Origin: Cyclobacteriaceae bacterium
Lineage (GTDB): Bacteria > Bacteroidota > Bacteroidia > Cytophagales > Cyclobacteriaceae
Reading direction: 5' to 3'
NCBI GenBank assembly: GCA_028278225.1
Contig: JANQEU010000047.1
Span: 1 to 64,000 of the forward strand
Length of the DNA stretch: 64,000 bases
Shown piece after piece: positions 63,800-64,000 of the stretch. The notes under the pieces were generated by a model. The model was not told the origin of the DNA. It ran no database searches and worked only from the letters and a program-made list of their open reading frames with translations. The stretch's first letter is position 1; each line of letters begins with the position of its first letter. The position numbers and the translations under genes were made by a program.

Positions 63800-64000
63800 T
63801 TACTCTCCCATAATTGTAACTACAAGTTTTCTTGATCCGCCCCGGTTACGGTGTTCACCCAGATAAATGCCCTGCCAGGTACCAAGTAACGGGCGGCCGT
63901 TTGAAACAGGAAAATTGACGGATGCACCCATCATCGAAGACTTTATATGAGCAGGCATGTCATCCGCACCTTCATAATCATGCCGGTAATAGGGCATATT
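63800..64000 (-). CDS. YjbQ/secondary thiamine-phosphate synthase family, C-terminal part
   Basis: The last ~66 residues of a protein whose start lies beyond the window. [23 protein letters not shown], then [33 protein letters not shown], is the conserved end of the YjbQ (UPF0047) family. The family binds phosphate/thiamine-related substrates; the physiological role is uncertain. Confidence 0.88.
   Translation of the reverse strand, partial: NMPYYRHDYEGADDMPAHIKSSMMGASVNFPVSNGRPLLGTWQGIYLGEHRNRGGSRKLVVTIMGE

Overview
The window looks like chromosomal DNA of a member of the Bacteroidota, most likely a Cytophagales-type marine or soil bacterium. The evidence is a GldJ-type lipoprotein of gliding motility and type IX secretion, a secreted metzincin ending in a type IX sorting-like tail, PadR/large-FtsX-permease pairing, DUF4301, DUF6702 and FISUMP proteins, many signal-peptidase II lipoproteins, and several upstream sequences fitting the Bacteroidota -7 box TAnnTTTG. 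No rRNA, tRNA, CRISPR array, prophage or intact insertion sequence was seen.

Layout. 0-3 kb: a small heat-shock protein, envelope proteins and a family of 27-nt palindromes. 3-14 kb: mostly minus-strand envelope and metabolic genes: an octaheme-type cytochrome c lipoprotein with TPRs, a nitrilase, a K+ channel running the other way, a four-gene lipoprotein/LVIVD/barrel operon, and an M1 peptidase-HupE-DUF6702 cluster. 14-23 kb: an RNA ligase/phosphodiesterase, a large zinc protease, a RelE-type toxin-antitoxin pair, a hydrolase plus acyl-CoA synthetase operon, an orphan Pycsar-effector-like membrane protein, and a MarR/SDR pair. 23-31 kb: a PadR/permease pair, an S9 peptidase, a secreted metzincin and two tandemly duplicated lipoproteins. 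31-38 kb: a LanC-like lipoprotein with a VanZ-like membrane protein, a tripeptidyl-aminopeptidase-like lipoprotein, DUF4301, TerB-like, S1/P1 nuclease and a lone COX3-like protein. 38-46 kb: mfd, gldJ, a quinone-reductase-like MDR enzyme, a FISUMP lipoprotein/secreted protein and a ComF-type phosphoribosyltransferase. 46-57 kb: a plus-strand run of DUF4175, RsbW-like ATPase, ybeY, mnmG, methyltransferase, Ig-like lipoprotein and TPR protein. 58-63 kb: a MarR-controlled beta-oxidation cluster (FadN-type enzyme and thiolase) split by a four-helix-bundle gene set in heptanucleotide repeats. 63-64 kb: a thioredoxin-TPR co-chaperone and the 3' end of a YjbQ-family gene.

Most notable: two 14-16-bp palindromes matching the ParB-binding site parS lie just upstream of mnmG, and 4.5 kb further on an AT-rich 375-bp gap (55197-55571) carries several DnaA-box-like 9-mers. 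Hand counts of G and C on sampled lines suggest that plus-strand C excess gives way to G excess a little to the right of this gap. Together these suggest that the chromosome origin lies in or close to this window. A second unusual structure is the set of TCTNNNN and TACTGCC heptad repeats, plus 14-bp inverted repeats, around the four-helix-bundle gene at 61 kb.

All functional calls come from reading protein sequence, motifs and gene order; no database search was possible. Small start-site choices were made by signal peptides, overlaps and the codon actually present.
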